Of a stretch of DNA of 47,279 bases, positions 1 through 8,123 are shown one piece after another. A program made the translations under genes and the position numbers. Source of the stretch: an uncultured Clostridia bacterium (lineage in GTDB: Bacteria; Bacillota; Clostridia; TANB77; CAG-508); NCBI GenBank assembly GCA_944386325.1, contig CALXAP010000014.1:1-47279 (forward strand), read 5' to 3'. The notes below the pieces were generated by a model that saw only the letters and a list, made by a program, of their open reading frames with translations, had not been told where the DNA came from and did not search any database. Position 1 is the first letter of the stretch, and each line of letters opens with the position of its first letter.

Positions 1-89
1 GACAAAATAGAATATATTTCACTTTAATAGGAATAGTATTAATCACAATAGCTGGAGGAATTGTATTAATTAAAAGAAATATCTTGTAA
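1..89 (+). CDS. C-terminal end of a probable LPXTG-type cell-wall-anchored protein (partial)
   Basis: Only the last 28 codons are in the window, ending in TAA at 87-89. They read as a short polar start, a hydrophobic segment (TLIGIVLITIAGGIVLI) and a short basic tail (KRN) before the stop. This is the layout of a sortase sorting signal, and the codon cut by the window edge ends in GA, so it could be the Gly of LPXTG. The LPXT motif itself lies outside the window, so the call is inference. A plain C-terminal membrane anchor is the alternative. A strong hairpin terminator follows. Confidence 0.5.
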   Translation, partial: QNRIYFTLIGIVLITIAGGIVLIKRNIL

Positions 90-100
90 GGATATTTATT

Positions 101-138
101 AAATAGAACACTATTATATAGATAATAGTGTTCTATTT
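101..138 (+). terminator. Rho-independent terminator after the anchored-protein tail
   Basis: A 17-base perfect inverted repeat (101-117 with 122-138) with a four-base loop lies 11 bases after the stop codon. Both arms end in A/T runs, so it could work in both directions. Confidence 0.75.
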
Positions 139-141
139 ACA

Positions 142-481
142 TTACAATTCACGACATAAGAATTTGATATAATAATATTGAATAAATTTTTCGGCTCAAT
201 ACGATATTTAAGAATTTGTAAAATAATTTAATGAGCCTCTTTCATTCAGGCTCAAAATCAAAGATTTTGCCCATGAACATTCCTCATTAAATTATATAAC
301 AAATTCTAAAAATATCTCCAATCGCATTCAAAATTTATTCAATATTATTATATCAAATTCTTTAAAAAATAATATAGAAAAAGTCTAATAGAATAAACGT
401 AGGGGCGAACAGTGTTCGCCAGCGCTACAAAGTTATTTCTCAAAAAATTGAATATACAATTATATAAGCCGTGAATTGTAA
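142..481. repeat. Repeat family A, copy 1 (full-length palindromic MITE-like element)
   Basis: The ends are a perfect 12-base inverted repeat, TTACAATTCACG at 142-153 and its complement at 470-481. Inside is a long imperfect palindrome whose outer arms pair over about 28 bases (around 162-189 with 334-361). Near the right end is a GC-rich palindrome, GGGCGAACAGTGTTCGCC. The four bases ACAT flank both sides (139-142 and 481-484), a possible target duplication that overlaps the terminal repeat. No ORF of note lies inside. Related copies are at 24351, 26289, 34235 and 42839, and the GC-rich core alone occurs at 14228 and 25337. Confidence 0.8.
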
Positions 482-729
482 CATACTTACATTATAAGTA
501 AAAAATATTATTAAAAAATTTATTTACAATAAAAAATGCTTATGATATAATTTTTTACATTATAGGAGTTGTATTTTCTATAATTAAAAAAACATAGATG
601 CACAGAAAATTGATTTGAAATTTTTAGAGTTGACAAATCTTAAATGCTTCTTAATAGATCTTAAATTAATATGCTAAAGAGAAAAGATTCAACAAAGATA
701 GATTTGTCCATGTATTAGAGGAGATAAAT

Positions 730-1656
730 ATGAATCAAATTTTGTATATAGATAAAAGTAAAAGAACAAAAACTGTAGAAATAAAAAAAGTTATAAAATT
801 TTTTGGTATTTCGCTTATAGCTTTTGGAGTAGTTATGATTGGACATGGAACATATGCAAAAATAAAAAATTCAGAATATGAGAAAACTATAATGAACGCA
901 GTTCCTGTTGCAAGTATAGAAAGAAATGGGCAAAATTTAGTAATAAAGATAAATCATTCAAAAGCTATTGATAAAATAGAGTATAATTGGAATGGTGAAT
1001 CAAACAAAGTAATAAATGGAAATAATAGAAATAATATAGAAGAAACAATAGAATTACCTGCAGGAAATAATATTTTTAATTTAGTTATTACAGATATAGC
1101 TGGAAAAACTACAACATATAATAAAGAATTTTCTGTTGAAAATGGAAGAGATATAACAAAACCAAATATTACATTAAGTATAGAAGGAAATTATATAAAA
1201 ATTACAGCAACAGATGAAACAGCTCTTTCATATGTAACATATAGATGGAACGATGAAGAGGAAAAGCAATTAACACCAAATACAACTGATAATGCAAAAA
1301 TAGAAGAGAGTGTAGAGATATTAAAAGGACAAAACAAGTTGACTGTAATAGCTGTAGATTCAAGTAATAATACTTCAACAAAAGAAGAAACTTTTGAAGG
1401 AAGAGTTAAACCAACTGTAGAAGTTTATGTAGATGGTGATAGTTTCTTAATTATTGCAAGAAGTGAGGTAAAAATACAAAAAATAGATTATAATTTAAAT
1501 GGACAGGATTATAGTGTACAGTATGAACCTAGTGAAGTAATGCAATATCGCCAACCAATTGCTGAGGGATATAATAAAATTCAAGTAAAGGCTTATAGTA
1601 CAGAGGGTACTATAGGTGAATATGAAGGTGAATATACATATACTCCTCAAAATTAA
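730..1656 (+). CDS. Membrane-anchored protein with three Ig-like repeats, function unknown
   Basis: The 308-residue product has a short basic N-terminus, one hydrophobic segment at about 24-42 and an extracellular part. That part reads as three similar units of about 75-85 residues (roughly 60-135, 140-222 and 225-305). Each runs from a strand such as NLVIKI or YIKITA, through a YxWN or YNLN turn, to a NKLTVIAVD-like strand. This is typical of bacterial Ig-like folds. An AGAGGAGAT ribosome site precedes the ATG. The next gene, a GGDEF protein, begins 20 bases on, so the two are probably cotranscribed. No catalytic motif is visible; a surface or adhesion role is only a guess. Confidence 0.6.
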   Translation: MNQILYIDKSKRTKTVEIKKVIKFFGISLIAFGVVMIGHGTYAKIKNSEYEKTIMNAVPVASIERNGQNLVIKINHSKAIDKIEYNWNGESNKVINGNNRNNIEETIELPAGNNIFNLVITDIAGKTTTYNKEFSVENGRDITKPNITLSIEGNYIKITATDETALSYVTYRWNDEEEKQLTPNTTDNAKIEESVEILKGQNKLTVIAVDSSNNTSTKEETFEGRVKPTVEVYVDGDSFLIIARSEVKIQKIDYNLNGQDYSVQYEPSEVMQYRQPIAEGYNKIQVKAYSTEGTIGEYEGEYTYTPQN

Positions 1657-1676
1657 TAATAAATAGGAGAGACAAT

Positions 1677-2606
1677 ATGATACAAGATATTTTTATAATA
1701 GAAAACGAAGAAAGTGAACTAAAATTATTAAAAGAATTATTCAAGGAAGAGAGAAATTTTAGGTTTAAAAATGTAAAAACATCTGAATTAGAAATAGCAT
1801 TAAATAGTATACCTTCAGTAATAATAATAAATGAGGATAGAATTGATGTTGATATTTTAGAAATATGTGATAAAATTCGTAGTGATGATGATAATACGAT
1901 TACTCCAGTAATAGTATGTTCATCTAATATAGAAAAAAAACATATATTAGATGTTTTAAATAAATCAATTGAATATTATATAAAAAAGCCAATAGATACA
2001 GATATACTGTATTATACGATAAAAAATATTACAAGACTAATGTATATGAACAGAAGGGTGAGCCCATTGACTGGCTTGCCTGGAAATGTGCAAATACATG
2101 CAGAACTTAAAAAAAGGTTATTAAATGGAGATGAATTTGCAGTTTTATATTTTGATCTTGATAATTTTAAAGCTTATAACGATATTTATGGTTTTGTGAA
2201 AGGTGATGAAATAATAAAATTCACAGCTAGAACTATATTAAATTCTATACATAAAAAATGTTGTTCTAATAGTTTTGTTGGTCATATTGGTGGGGACGAT
2301 TTTGTAGGTATAGTGAGCATGGCATGTGATTTTGAAGAGATATGTCAAGATATTATTGCTAATTTTGATGTTCAAGTTTTACAATATTTCAATAATTTGG
2401 ATAAAGAAAGAGGATATATCGAAGTAGCAAATAGAAGAAATGTAATAGAACAATTTCCACTTACTTCAATATCAATAGGAGTTGTAGAAGTAAATAGAGG
2501 GAGATTTAAAAATATATTAGAAATAGGAGAAATAGGAGCACAAGTGAAACATTTAGCTAAAATAACTCCAGGTAGTGCTTATGCGATAAATAGAAGGAAG
2601 GCTTAA
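1677..2606 (+). CDS. Receiver-like plus GGDEF domain protein (putative diguanylate cyclase)
   Basis: The protein has 309 residues. Residues 1-120 resemble a response-regulator receiver: the late KKP motif is present (YYIKKPID), but the strand that normally ends in the phosphorylated Asp reads SVIIINED, with Asn at the expected place. Residues about 130-300 are a GGDEF domain with SPLTGLPG, YFDLDNFKAYND and the active-site loop as GGDDF. GGDDF departs by one residue from the common GG(D/E)EF, so activity is likely but not certain. I see no RxxD inhibitory site before the loop. It probably makes cyclic di-GMP, uncoupled from classical phosphorylation. It follows the Ig-like protein with a GGAGAG ribosome site. 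Confidence 0.75.
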   Translation: MIQDIFIIENEESELKLLKELFKEERNFRFKNVKTSELEIALNSIPSVIIINEDRIDVDILEICDKIRSDDDNTITPVIVCSSNIEKKHILDVLNKSIEYYIKKPIDTDILYYTIKNITRLMYMNRRVSPLTGLPGNVQIHAELKKRLLNGDEFAVLYFDLDNFKAYNDIYGFVKGDEIIKFTARTILNSIHKKCCSNSFVGHIGGDDFVGIVSMACDFEEICQDIIANFDVQVLQYFNNLDKERGYIEVANRRNVIEQFPLTSISIGVVEVNRGRFKNILEIGEIGAQVKHLAKITPGSAYAINRRKA

Positions 2607-2628
2607 AAAGGCTATCCTTCTTTTTATT
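2592..2628 (+). terminator. Terminator at the 3' end of the GGDEF gene
   Basis: AGAAGGA at 2592-2598 pairs with TCCTTCT at 2615-2621, with extra AGGCT/GGCT pairing inside, followed by a T run. The left arm overlaps the last codons. It lies between convergent genes. Confidence 0.6.
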
Positions 2629-2639
2629 ATTGTGTGTTA

Positions 2640-3689
2640 TTATATATTTAAATTAAAATAGCTAAAATTTGATATTATTAAATATGTATAAAATGCAGCT
2701 ATAACTCCATGAAGAAGTTTACCTATTATATATGGCTTTATAGAAATATTACTTTTAGAAGTAATACTTAAAACTTGTAACATTACAGATATACCGCCAA
2801 AACCTAGCAAAAATGCACATATTATAATTGTGGTACTTATAGTTTTAGTAGGAATATTGCATATATATTGAACACCATTTGTAAGTTCAATTAGGCCTGT
2901 GTAAATACCTTGTAAAAAGTTATTATCTATGCCAATTGAATTAAATAATGGAGATGTAATGTTTATAATAACATTATAGAAATTACTGTTACTAAGCATA
3001 GAATTAATAACTGAAAATAATACAACAAAGCCACCAATCATAACAACAGTATTTGTGGCGCTTTTTATACTGTCACCAATAACATCACCTAAATTATTAA
3101 AAGTCACTCTAGGTTTTTGATTTGGTTTATACCTTGTATATGGATCGCTTTCTTTATATTTCCAAAATCTAAAAATTATACCTACTGTTATACATGCTAA
3201 AATATGAGTAAACAATAAAAGAAAACCTATAGAAGTATCAAATAACAAGCTAGTTCCAACAGTTCCTATTATAAAAAGAGGACCAGAATTATTTGTAAAA
3301 GCTATTAATCTTTCGCATTCTGCTTTAGTACAAATATTATTTTCTTTTAAATTAGAAACTATTTTTGCACCTGTAGGATATCCACTAATAATTCCCATAA
3401 GGAATGCAAAAGCACCTTCACCAGGAACATTAAATAGTGGACGCATTATATTATTTAAAAATCTTCCAATATAGTAAATGATATTTGTATAACTTAGTAA
3501 TTCAGTTGCTATAAAAAACGGTAAAAGAGATGGAACAACTGAATTTAACCATAAATTAATACCTTTTTTAGCAGCTTCAAAATTTGAACCAGAGAAAATT
3601 ATTAATAAAAAAGTAAAACAAATAAACATAAAAGGTAATATGATTTTTTTTGTATTAATGAACAGAAATTTAAATTTAGATAAAAGCAT
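2640..3689 (-). CDS. ylbJ: Sporulation integral membrane protein YlbJ
   Basis: A 349-residue polytopic membrane protein with about eight hydrophobic segments. It carries the conserved GIISGYPTGAKIVSNL stretch (about 98-113) and the WLNSVVPSLLPFF region, typical of YlbJ and related nucleoside-gate/SpmA-type proteins. In Bacillus YlbJ takes part in forming a resistant spore coat and is expressed in the mother cell; here it suggests the organism sporulates or descends from sporulating ancestors. It is somewhat shorter than the Bacillus protein (about 400 residues). It stands alone on the minus strand, convergent with the GGDEF gene. Confidence 0.8.
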   Translation of the reverse strand: MLLSKFKFLFINTKKIILPFMFICFTFLLIIFSGSNFEAAKKGINLWLNSVVPSLLPFFIATELLSYTNIIYYIGRFLNNIMRPLFNVPGEGAFAFLMGIISGYPTGAKIVSNLKENNICTKAECERLIAFTNNSGPLFIIGTVGTSLLFDTSIGFLLLFTHILACITVGIIFRFWKYKESDPYTRYKPNQKPRVTFNNLGDVIGDSIKSATNTVVMIGGFVVLFSVINSMLSNSNFYNVIINITSPLFNSIGIDNNFLQGIYTGLIELTNGVQYICNIPTKTISTTIIICAFLLGFGGISVMLQVLSITSKSNISIKPYIIGKLLHGVIAAFYTYLIISNFSYFNLNI

Positions 3690-3753
3690 TTAAATCACCT
3701 TACACTATTATAATGATTGAAAAATATTTTTATGATAATAATGGAAAAATATA

Positions 3754-3782
3754 TTGTTTTATATATAAAAATATGATAGAAT
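3754..3782 (+). promoter_or_regulatory. Possible sigma-70-type promoter for rpsF-ssb-rpsR
   Basis: TTGTTT at 3754-3759 and TAGAAT at 3777-3782 are spaced by 17 bases, ahead of the rpsF ribosome site. The match is moderate and the region is AT-rich, so chance is possible. Confidence 0.35.
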
Positions 3783-3859
3783 TATTAACGTTATAGTAAA
3801 TGGATAAAATCCTTACTCATATAGAAAGTATGGGTTATAAGCCAAAAGGAGGTGGAATA

Positions 3860-4144
3860 ATGAATAAATACGAAAGTGTTATCATTATTAATCCAACAGT
3901 AGAAGAGCAAACTATTAAATCTTTAATAGCTAAGTTTTCAGATTTGATTAATAGTGATGGAAAATTAGAGAAAGTTGATGAGCTAGGAAAAAAAAGATTA
4001 GCATATGAGGTAAAGAAAAACACAGAAGGATATTATATTGTATTTAATTTTGAAGCTAATCCAGAATTCATAGCTGAACTAGAGAGAATATATAGAATAA
4101 CAGATGAAGTTATAAAATTTATAGTTGTAAAAAAAGATGAATAA
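3860..4144 (+). CDS. rpsF: 30S ribosomal protein S6
   Basis: The 94-residue product starts MNKYESVIIINPT and matches bacterial S6, which binds 16S rRNA with S18 in the small-subunit platform. The frame is open from an upstream ATG at 3800, but the start at 3860 is chosen because AAAGGAGGTGG sits just before it and it gives the normal S6 length and N-terminus. It heads the classical rpsF-ssb-rpsR operon; ssb follows after about 20 bases. Confidence 0.95.
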   Translation: MNKYESVIIINPTVEEQTIKSLIAKFSDLINSDGKLEKVDELGKKRLAYEVKKNTEGYYIVFNFEANPEFIAELERIYRITDEVIKFIVVKKDE

Positions 4145-4165
4145 CCTAATAGAAAGGTGAAATGT

Positions 4166-4591
4166 ATGAATAAAGTAATATTAATGGGTCGTCTAACAAG
4201 AGATCCAGAGGTGAGATATACTCAAACAAGTAATACATTGGTAGCTTCATTTAGTCTTGCAGTAAATAGAAGATTTGTAAGACAAGGTGAAGAAAGACAA
4301 GCAGATTTTATAAATATTGTAGCATGGAGTAAATTAGGAGAGTTTTGTAGTAAATACTTTAAGAAAGGACAACAAGTTGGAATTATTGGTAGAATACAAA
4401 CAAGAACATGGGATGATGACAATGGAGTAAAGCACTATGTTACAGAAGTGGTAGCTGAAGAGGCATATTTTGCAGATAGCAAAAAAGACGGAGAATCATC
4501 ATCAAGTAGTTTTGAAAATACTTTCGGAACAACAGTTTCTAATGCAACTCCTGAATTTACAGTTGCATCAGATGATGATTTACCATTCTAA
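4166..4591 (+). CDS. ssb: Single-stranded DNA-binding protein
   Basis: The 141-residue protein begins MNKVILMGRLTRDPEVRYT, the hallmark of the OB-fold of bacterial SSB (about 1-105). A Ser/Thr-rich linker follows, then the acidic tip DDDLPF that recruits partner proteins in replication and repair. The ATG at 4166 is preferred over an in-frame GTG at 4157, because that GTG lies inside the GAAAGGTG ribosome site. It sits between rpsF and rpsR, as in many Firmicutes. Confidence 0.96.
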   Translation: MNKVILMGRLTRDPEVRYTQTSNTLVASFSLAVNRRFVRQGEERQADFINIVAWSKLGEFCSKYFKKGQQVGIIGRIQTRTWDDDNGVKHYVTEVVAEEAYFADSKKDGESSSSSFENTFGTTVSNATPEFTVASDDDLPF

Positions 4592-4620
4592 TATAGTAAA
4601 GAATAGGGGGGATATAAAAA

Positions 4621-4902
4621 ATGTCAGACAAAAAACAAAATAATAGAAGAAATAGAAATAATAATGATGACGATTACAATCCAAGATTTAGAAAAATAAG
4701 AAAAAAAGTTTGTCCATTATGTAGTGATAAAAATCTAGTATTAGATTATAAAAATGGAGAACAATTAAGAAAATTTATTAGTGATAAAGGTAAAATATTG
4801 CCAAGAAGAGCAACAGGAGCTTGTGCAAAACATCAAAGAACAATAACTTTAGCAGTAAAAAGAGCAAGACATATAGCTGTATTACCTTTTACACAAAATT
4901 AA
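4621..4902 (+). CDS. rpsR: 30S ribosomal protein S18
   Basis: The 93-residue product has a charged, Asn-rich N-terminal extension (1-25), then the S18 core with [10 protein letters not shown] and [17 protein letters not shown] and the terminal HIAVLPF. The cysteines (CPLC and the later C in GACAKH) indicate the zinc-binding form of S18. A GGGGGGAT ribosome site lies before the ATG. It closes the rpsF-ssb-rpsR operon and is followed by a strong terminator. Confidence 0.96.
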   Translation: MSDKKQNNRRNRNNNDDDYNPRFRKIRKKVCPLCSDKNLVLDYKNGEQLRKFISDKGKILPRRATGACAKHQRTITLAVKRARHIAVLPFTQN

Positions 4903-4913
4903 TACATATAAAT

Positions 4914-4957
4914 AAAATAGCTGTAAATATTGAAAAATCAATATTTACAGCTATTTT
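4914..4957 (+). terminator. Terminator of the rpsF-ssb-rpsR operon
   Basis: A perfect 20-base inverted repeat (4914-4933 with 4938-4957) starts 12 bases after the rpsR stop. The arms end in AAAA/TTTT, so it may act in both directions. Confidence 0.85.
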
Positions 4958-4961
4958 GCTT

Positions 4962-4994
4962 AAAAAAACTTACGGTAAATTCGTAAGTTTTTTT
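4962..4994 (-). terminator. Terminator overlapping the 3' end of the 82-residue gene
   Basis: AAAAAAACTTACG (4962-4974) and its complement at 4982-4994 form a hairpin with T-rich flanks. The arms include the last codons and the stop of the minus-strand gene ending at 4970. Confidence 0.6.
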
Positions 4995-5218
4995 AATTTT
5001 TCAGTGATATACTTTAAAAGTACATCATCGCAATTTGATTCTTTTTGATTTGCTTCAAAAAGAACTACTCTTAATATGAGCATATCTCTTTTGCTCATTT
5101 TTTGAAGTACATTTTTGTTTACCCTTGTCCGAAAATATAATTCATAGATATTTTCTGAATTATATTTTGTTAAGTCTTTTAAAACTTCAATTAATTCTAA
5201 TTTAAGTTTGTTATCCAT
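4970..5218 (-). CDS. Small hypothetical protein (82 aa)
   Basis: I do not recognise this protein. It is predicted mostly helical and highly charged (starts MDNKLKLELIEVLKDL), with no signal peptide or membrane segment. A GGAGGAAT ribosome site precedes the ATG and a terminator overlaps the stop, which supports a real gene. One Arg is encoded by CGG (5129-5131), a codon otherwise almost absent from this window. It is the last of three minus-strand genes of unknown function running away from the synthetase-like cluster; the gap to its upstream neighbour is 49 bases. Confidence 0.6.
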   Translation of the reverse strand: MDNKLKLELIEVLKDLTKYNSENIYELYFRTRVNKNVLQKMSKRDMLILRVVLFEANQKESNCDDVLLKYITEKLKKLTNLP

Positions 5219-5267
5219 AAAGATTCCTCCTGTAAAAAGCTGTATATATTATACAATATTTTCAAAA

Positions 5268-5567
5268 TTATGTCAATCTATTTTTTATAGGAATGTAATT
5301 ATCTGTTAAAGAATTAATTATATCTGCATCATCTATCTCTTCTAATAAAAGAGTTGTTTTTAAAACTTTACTAACTCCTTTGTGTTTTGGAAAATTAGTT
5401 TCTAATATATTTAATAAATCTAGCAAAGTTTCATTATTTTCTAATTTTATATTGTTTTTTATTAAAAAATCTTTAATTATAGAATAATATTCTTTATTTA
5501 ATACATCTATAATAGCATTGTAGTTTTTTTCTTTTAATAATTTATTAATTAGTATTTTATCTATCAT
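5268..5567 (-). CDS. Hypothetical helical protein (99 aa)
   Basis: Unrecognised. The 99-residue product is helical and Leu/Ile/Asn-rich (MIDKILINKLLKEKNYNAII...), with an Asp/Glu cluster LLEEIDDADI near residue 75. The layout vaguely recalls small HEPN-like bundles, but I see no RxxxxH motif, so no function is assigned. It overlaps the end of the upstream 402-residue gene by 11 bases and its ribosome site lies inside that gene, which indicates translational coupling. Confidence 0.55.
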   Translation of the reverse strand: MIDKILINKLLKEKNYNAIIDVLNKEYYSIIKDFLIKNNIKLENNETLLDLLNILETNFPKHKGVSKVLKTTLLLEEIDDADIINSLTDNYIPIKNRLT

Positions 5568-6765
5568 AATAATTTTCCTCCCTTATTGTTTTCATATTAT
5601 CAGTTCTATCATAAAAGTAATTTAAAATATTATAAGAATTTTCATCTTTTATATTTACTCGTTTAAAATTTTTAATCATTTTATTTTGAGATGGTGTCAA
5701 TTTATAATGAAAATATTCTGGAAAAGGAGCTTTATCTGGACTTTCTATTAATTTAACATTATATTTTTTCTCATATTCATCAATAAGCATTTTATTTGAG
5801 TGAACTTTAAAAACTGTATTATATCCAGAAAGAGAAACCATAAAATCTGAATTGTAATTTTTGCATTTTGAATCTTTATCAATAGATTTTTGAAGTGCAA
5901 AATCTTTACTTTTATTTTTAGAATATTCATTAATTAATAATTCAATATTATGTGCTTTAATTTCATATAAATTAATAGAACTTTCTGCACATGCTAAATA
6001 TTTGAAAAAACTATCAGGAGTTATTTTATAGTTTTTTGTTTCTTTAAAACTATCTATAAAATTTTGAAGTTCTTTGTATGTACTAGAATTTTCAAGTTCT
6101 TTTTTAGTTTCAATATCTCCATATATATATCCAGAATATTCATCCATAAAATTAGAGTATAATTCTGGATTTTCTTCATGTAGTAATAATTTATCTCTTA
6201 ATCTCTCATATATTTTACCACATATTTTAGCATGATAATCACTATTTTTATTTTTACAACTATTAGATATAATATTTCTTTTTACAATATCGGAAATTTT
6301 AGCAAGTCTACTAGACCAAAGCATATTTTTTGAGTAAATTTCAGGTACTGAATTAGAGCTTACATTAAACTCTCTATCTATTGTTTTTTGATCTACAATA
6401 AAAGGATTTTGAAAATCATTAATTTTATGAGAAAAATTTTTAAAATATTCATTATTATTATCTACAAATTTCTCTGTTAATTTTGTTTGTTTTAATAAAT
6501 TATTACGCATATTATTAAATATTTTTTGTGAAAGTTGTTTTTTTCTATTATAATCATCAGTTTTATCTATTTCTTTATCATATGATAATAAAGCTGAGCT
6601 ATTATCTAAAAATATACAACTTAAATACATATCTATATCTTTTTTATCAATATTCAATTCTTTCATATCTTTATTAAATTTCTTACTTTTAGAAATATCG
6701 TTAATTAGTTCTTTATATAAATGTTTTTGCTTTGGAGAATTAACATAATACTTAGGATTTATCAT
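5557..6765 (-). CDS. Hypothetical protein (402 aa), coupled to a 99-aa partner
   Basis: Unrecognised, soluble, Lys/Asn/Ser-rich and probably mostly helical; no membrane segment, Walker motif or obvious catalytic signature. The frame is open from 6810, but the ATG at 6765 (MINPKYYVNSPKQ) has a GAAGTG ribosome site at suitable spacing and is chosen. The C-terminal part has more conserved-looking segments such as DKAPFPEYFHYKLTP. Being overlapped by the next gene suggests the two products act together. It diverges across 275 AT-rich bases from the synthetase-like gene at 7041, so the two blocks could share regulation. Confidence 0.6.
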   Translation of the reverse strand: MINPKYYVNSPKQKHLYKELINDISKSKKFNKDMKELNIDKKDIDMYLSCIFLDNSSALLSYDKEIDKTDDYNRKKQLSQKIFNNMRNNLLKQTKLTEKFVDNNNEYFKNFSHKINDFQNPFIVDQKTIDREFNVSSNSVPEIYSKNMLWSSRLAKISDIVKRNIISNSCKNKNSDYHAKICGKIYERLRDKLLLHEENPELYSNFMDEYSGYIYGDIETKKELENSSTYKELQNFIDSFKETKNYKITPDSFFKYLACAESSINLYEIKAHNIELLINEYSKNKSKDFALQKSIDKDSKCKNYNSDFMVSLSGYNTVFKVHSNKMLIDEYEKKYNVKLIESPDKAPFPEYFHYKLTPSQNKMIKNFKRVNIKDENSYNILNYFYDRTDNMKTIREENYYDR

Positions 6766-6810
6766 AGGTATCACTTCTTTCTTAAACATATATAATATAT
6801 TATAACACAA

Positions 6811-7040
6811 AAAGACAATAAATCCAAATACGTTCTACGGAGCTATATAGCAAATAATAATTTTTAAAAATATTTGTAGAAAAAATATATAATATGTAGA
6901 AAAATGAAAATTAGTTAAAAAATTTATATAAAATAGTTGATATATAAAGAAAAATGAAGTACGAAAAATGCAATAATTTCCATAAAAATATTTACATATT
7001 TATCCACTATATATATAATTAGAAAAAACGGAGGGGAAAT
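6811..7040. other. AT-rich divergent intergenic region
   Basis: About 230 bases of very AT-rich DNA between divergent genes. It contains GTAGAAAAA-like repeats (near 6872 and 6896) and a TATAAT-like hexamer near 7014. The GGAGGGG ribosome site of the next gene is at the right end. No gene or clear hairpin is seen. Confidence 0.5.
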
Positions 7041-8123
7041 ATGGAAAATAAAATTATAACATTACCAATAAAATCATATAGTGAACAACTTATAGGAACA
7101 TTAATTGTACCAAGTATAGCAGAAGTTATGAGACATAAATTAGATACAGAGGCAACATTAAGTGTAAATTTATTAGATTCATTTCAAGATAGAGGTAAAT
7201 ATTATGAAGGTTTTTATAATTTAATAAAAGATAATAATATAAAACTAGATAATGTTTGGATTGATTCTAAAAATAAAGAAGAATTAAAAGAATGTATATA
7301 TAATCTAATACAAAAAGGTTATATACAAGAAAGAAAAAAAGAGATAAAGAAGTGTAAATGTAGTAAAGTAGAAATAAATAGCGACATTTTAGAAAATAAA
7401 AAACAGGGAAAATTATATACAAAAATTGGAGAAAATTTAGTATGTAATGAATGTCATTCGATATTAGAAACAAGTATAAAAAATGTATTAATATTTAAAG
7501 TACCTGAAAAAATAGGAGAAAATATAAAAATAATACCTTCTAGATTACAGAAAAGTTTAGTAAATATGAATAAATATATGGAAAATAAAGAGATTGTAAT
7601 ATCTAGAAACAGAAATACTGGAATATCTGTGGATTATAATCATACAAAATATAATATAGATGTAGATTTTTTTTGGGCTAATTATCTTGATTTAATAAAA
7701 AGTAAGGAGAAATTGGTAATAGGCTGTGAAGAAGTTTTATATCCTATATATTTAACAAGTATATTAGAGAGAATAAGAAATCCTAAAAGTGATACTGTAT
7801 ATTTAGCTGTACCATTTGTAAAAGGATTAGAAAAAGATATTATGGATTATAATAATTTAAAAAGTAAAGAGGCAAAAAAATTAGCTTTAATATTTTCTGC
7901 AACTAAATTAAAAAATTCAAAAAGTAAATGGGAAGACAATATATATAAATATTTTAGTAAATTTAATGATAGTAAAATGAGAGATTTTAAGAATGTTTTA
8001 TATGGAAAAATAGATAGAAAAGAAGATGAAAGTTTTTATGATTATGTAGACAGAGTTGTTTTACAAGAAATGAATTATCAAAAAGTTTTAAAGAAATTTA
8101 ATCAGAGGGAGGTAGTAAGATAA
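7041..8123 (+). CDS. Divergent class I aminoacyl-tRNA-synthetase-like protein
   Basis: The 360-residue protein is unlike any enzyme I can name, but it has the order of features of a small class I synthetase core. Residues 12-30 are in the place of the HIGH helix but lack HIGH. At about 100-145 two Cys pairs (CKC and CNEC) look like a zinc knuckle. ISRNRNTGI (about 187-195) resembles the ISRxRxWGI motif of the Ile/Val/Leu/Met enzymes. KLKNSKSKW (about 292-300) resembles KMSKS. No anticodon-binding domain is visible. The stop overlaps the next ATG by one base (TAATG), so it is coupled to the nucleotidyltransferase. The role could be aminoacyl transfer outside translation; that is inference. Confidence 0.45.
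   Translation: MENKIITLPIKSYSEQLIGTLIVPSIAEVMRHKLDTEATLSVNLLDSFQDRGKYYEGFYNLIKDNNIKLDNVWIDSKNKEELKECIYNLIQKGYIQERKKEIKKCKCSKVEINSDILENKKQGKLYTKIGENLVCNECHSILETSIKNVLIFKVPEKIGENIKIIPSRLQKSLVNMNKYMENKEIVISRNRNTGISVDYNHTKYNIDVDFFWANYLDLIKSKEKLVIGCEEVLYPIYLTSILERIRNPKSDTVYLAVPFVKGLEKDIMDYNNLKSKEAKKLALIFSATKLKNSKSKWEDNIYKYFSKFNDSKMRDFKNVLYGKIDRKEDESFYDYVDRVVLQEMNYQKVLKKFNQREVVR

Noticed and set aside
3790-3857. S6:S18-binding leader before rpsF
   Set aside because: A hairpin ACTCATA/TATGGGT is present, but I could not find the expected conserved CCG loop, so it is not annotated.
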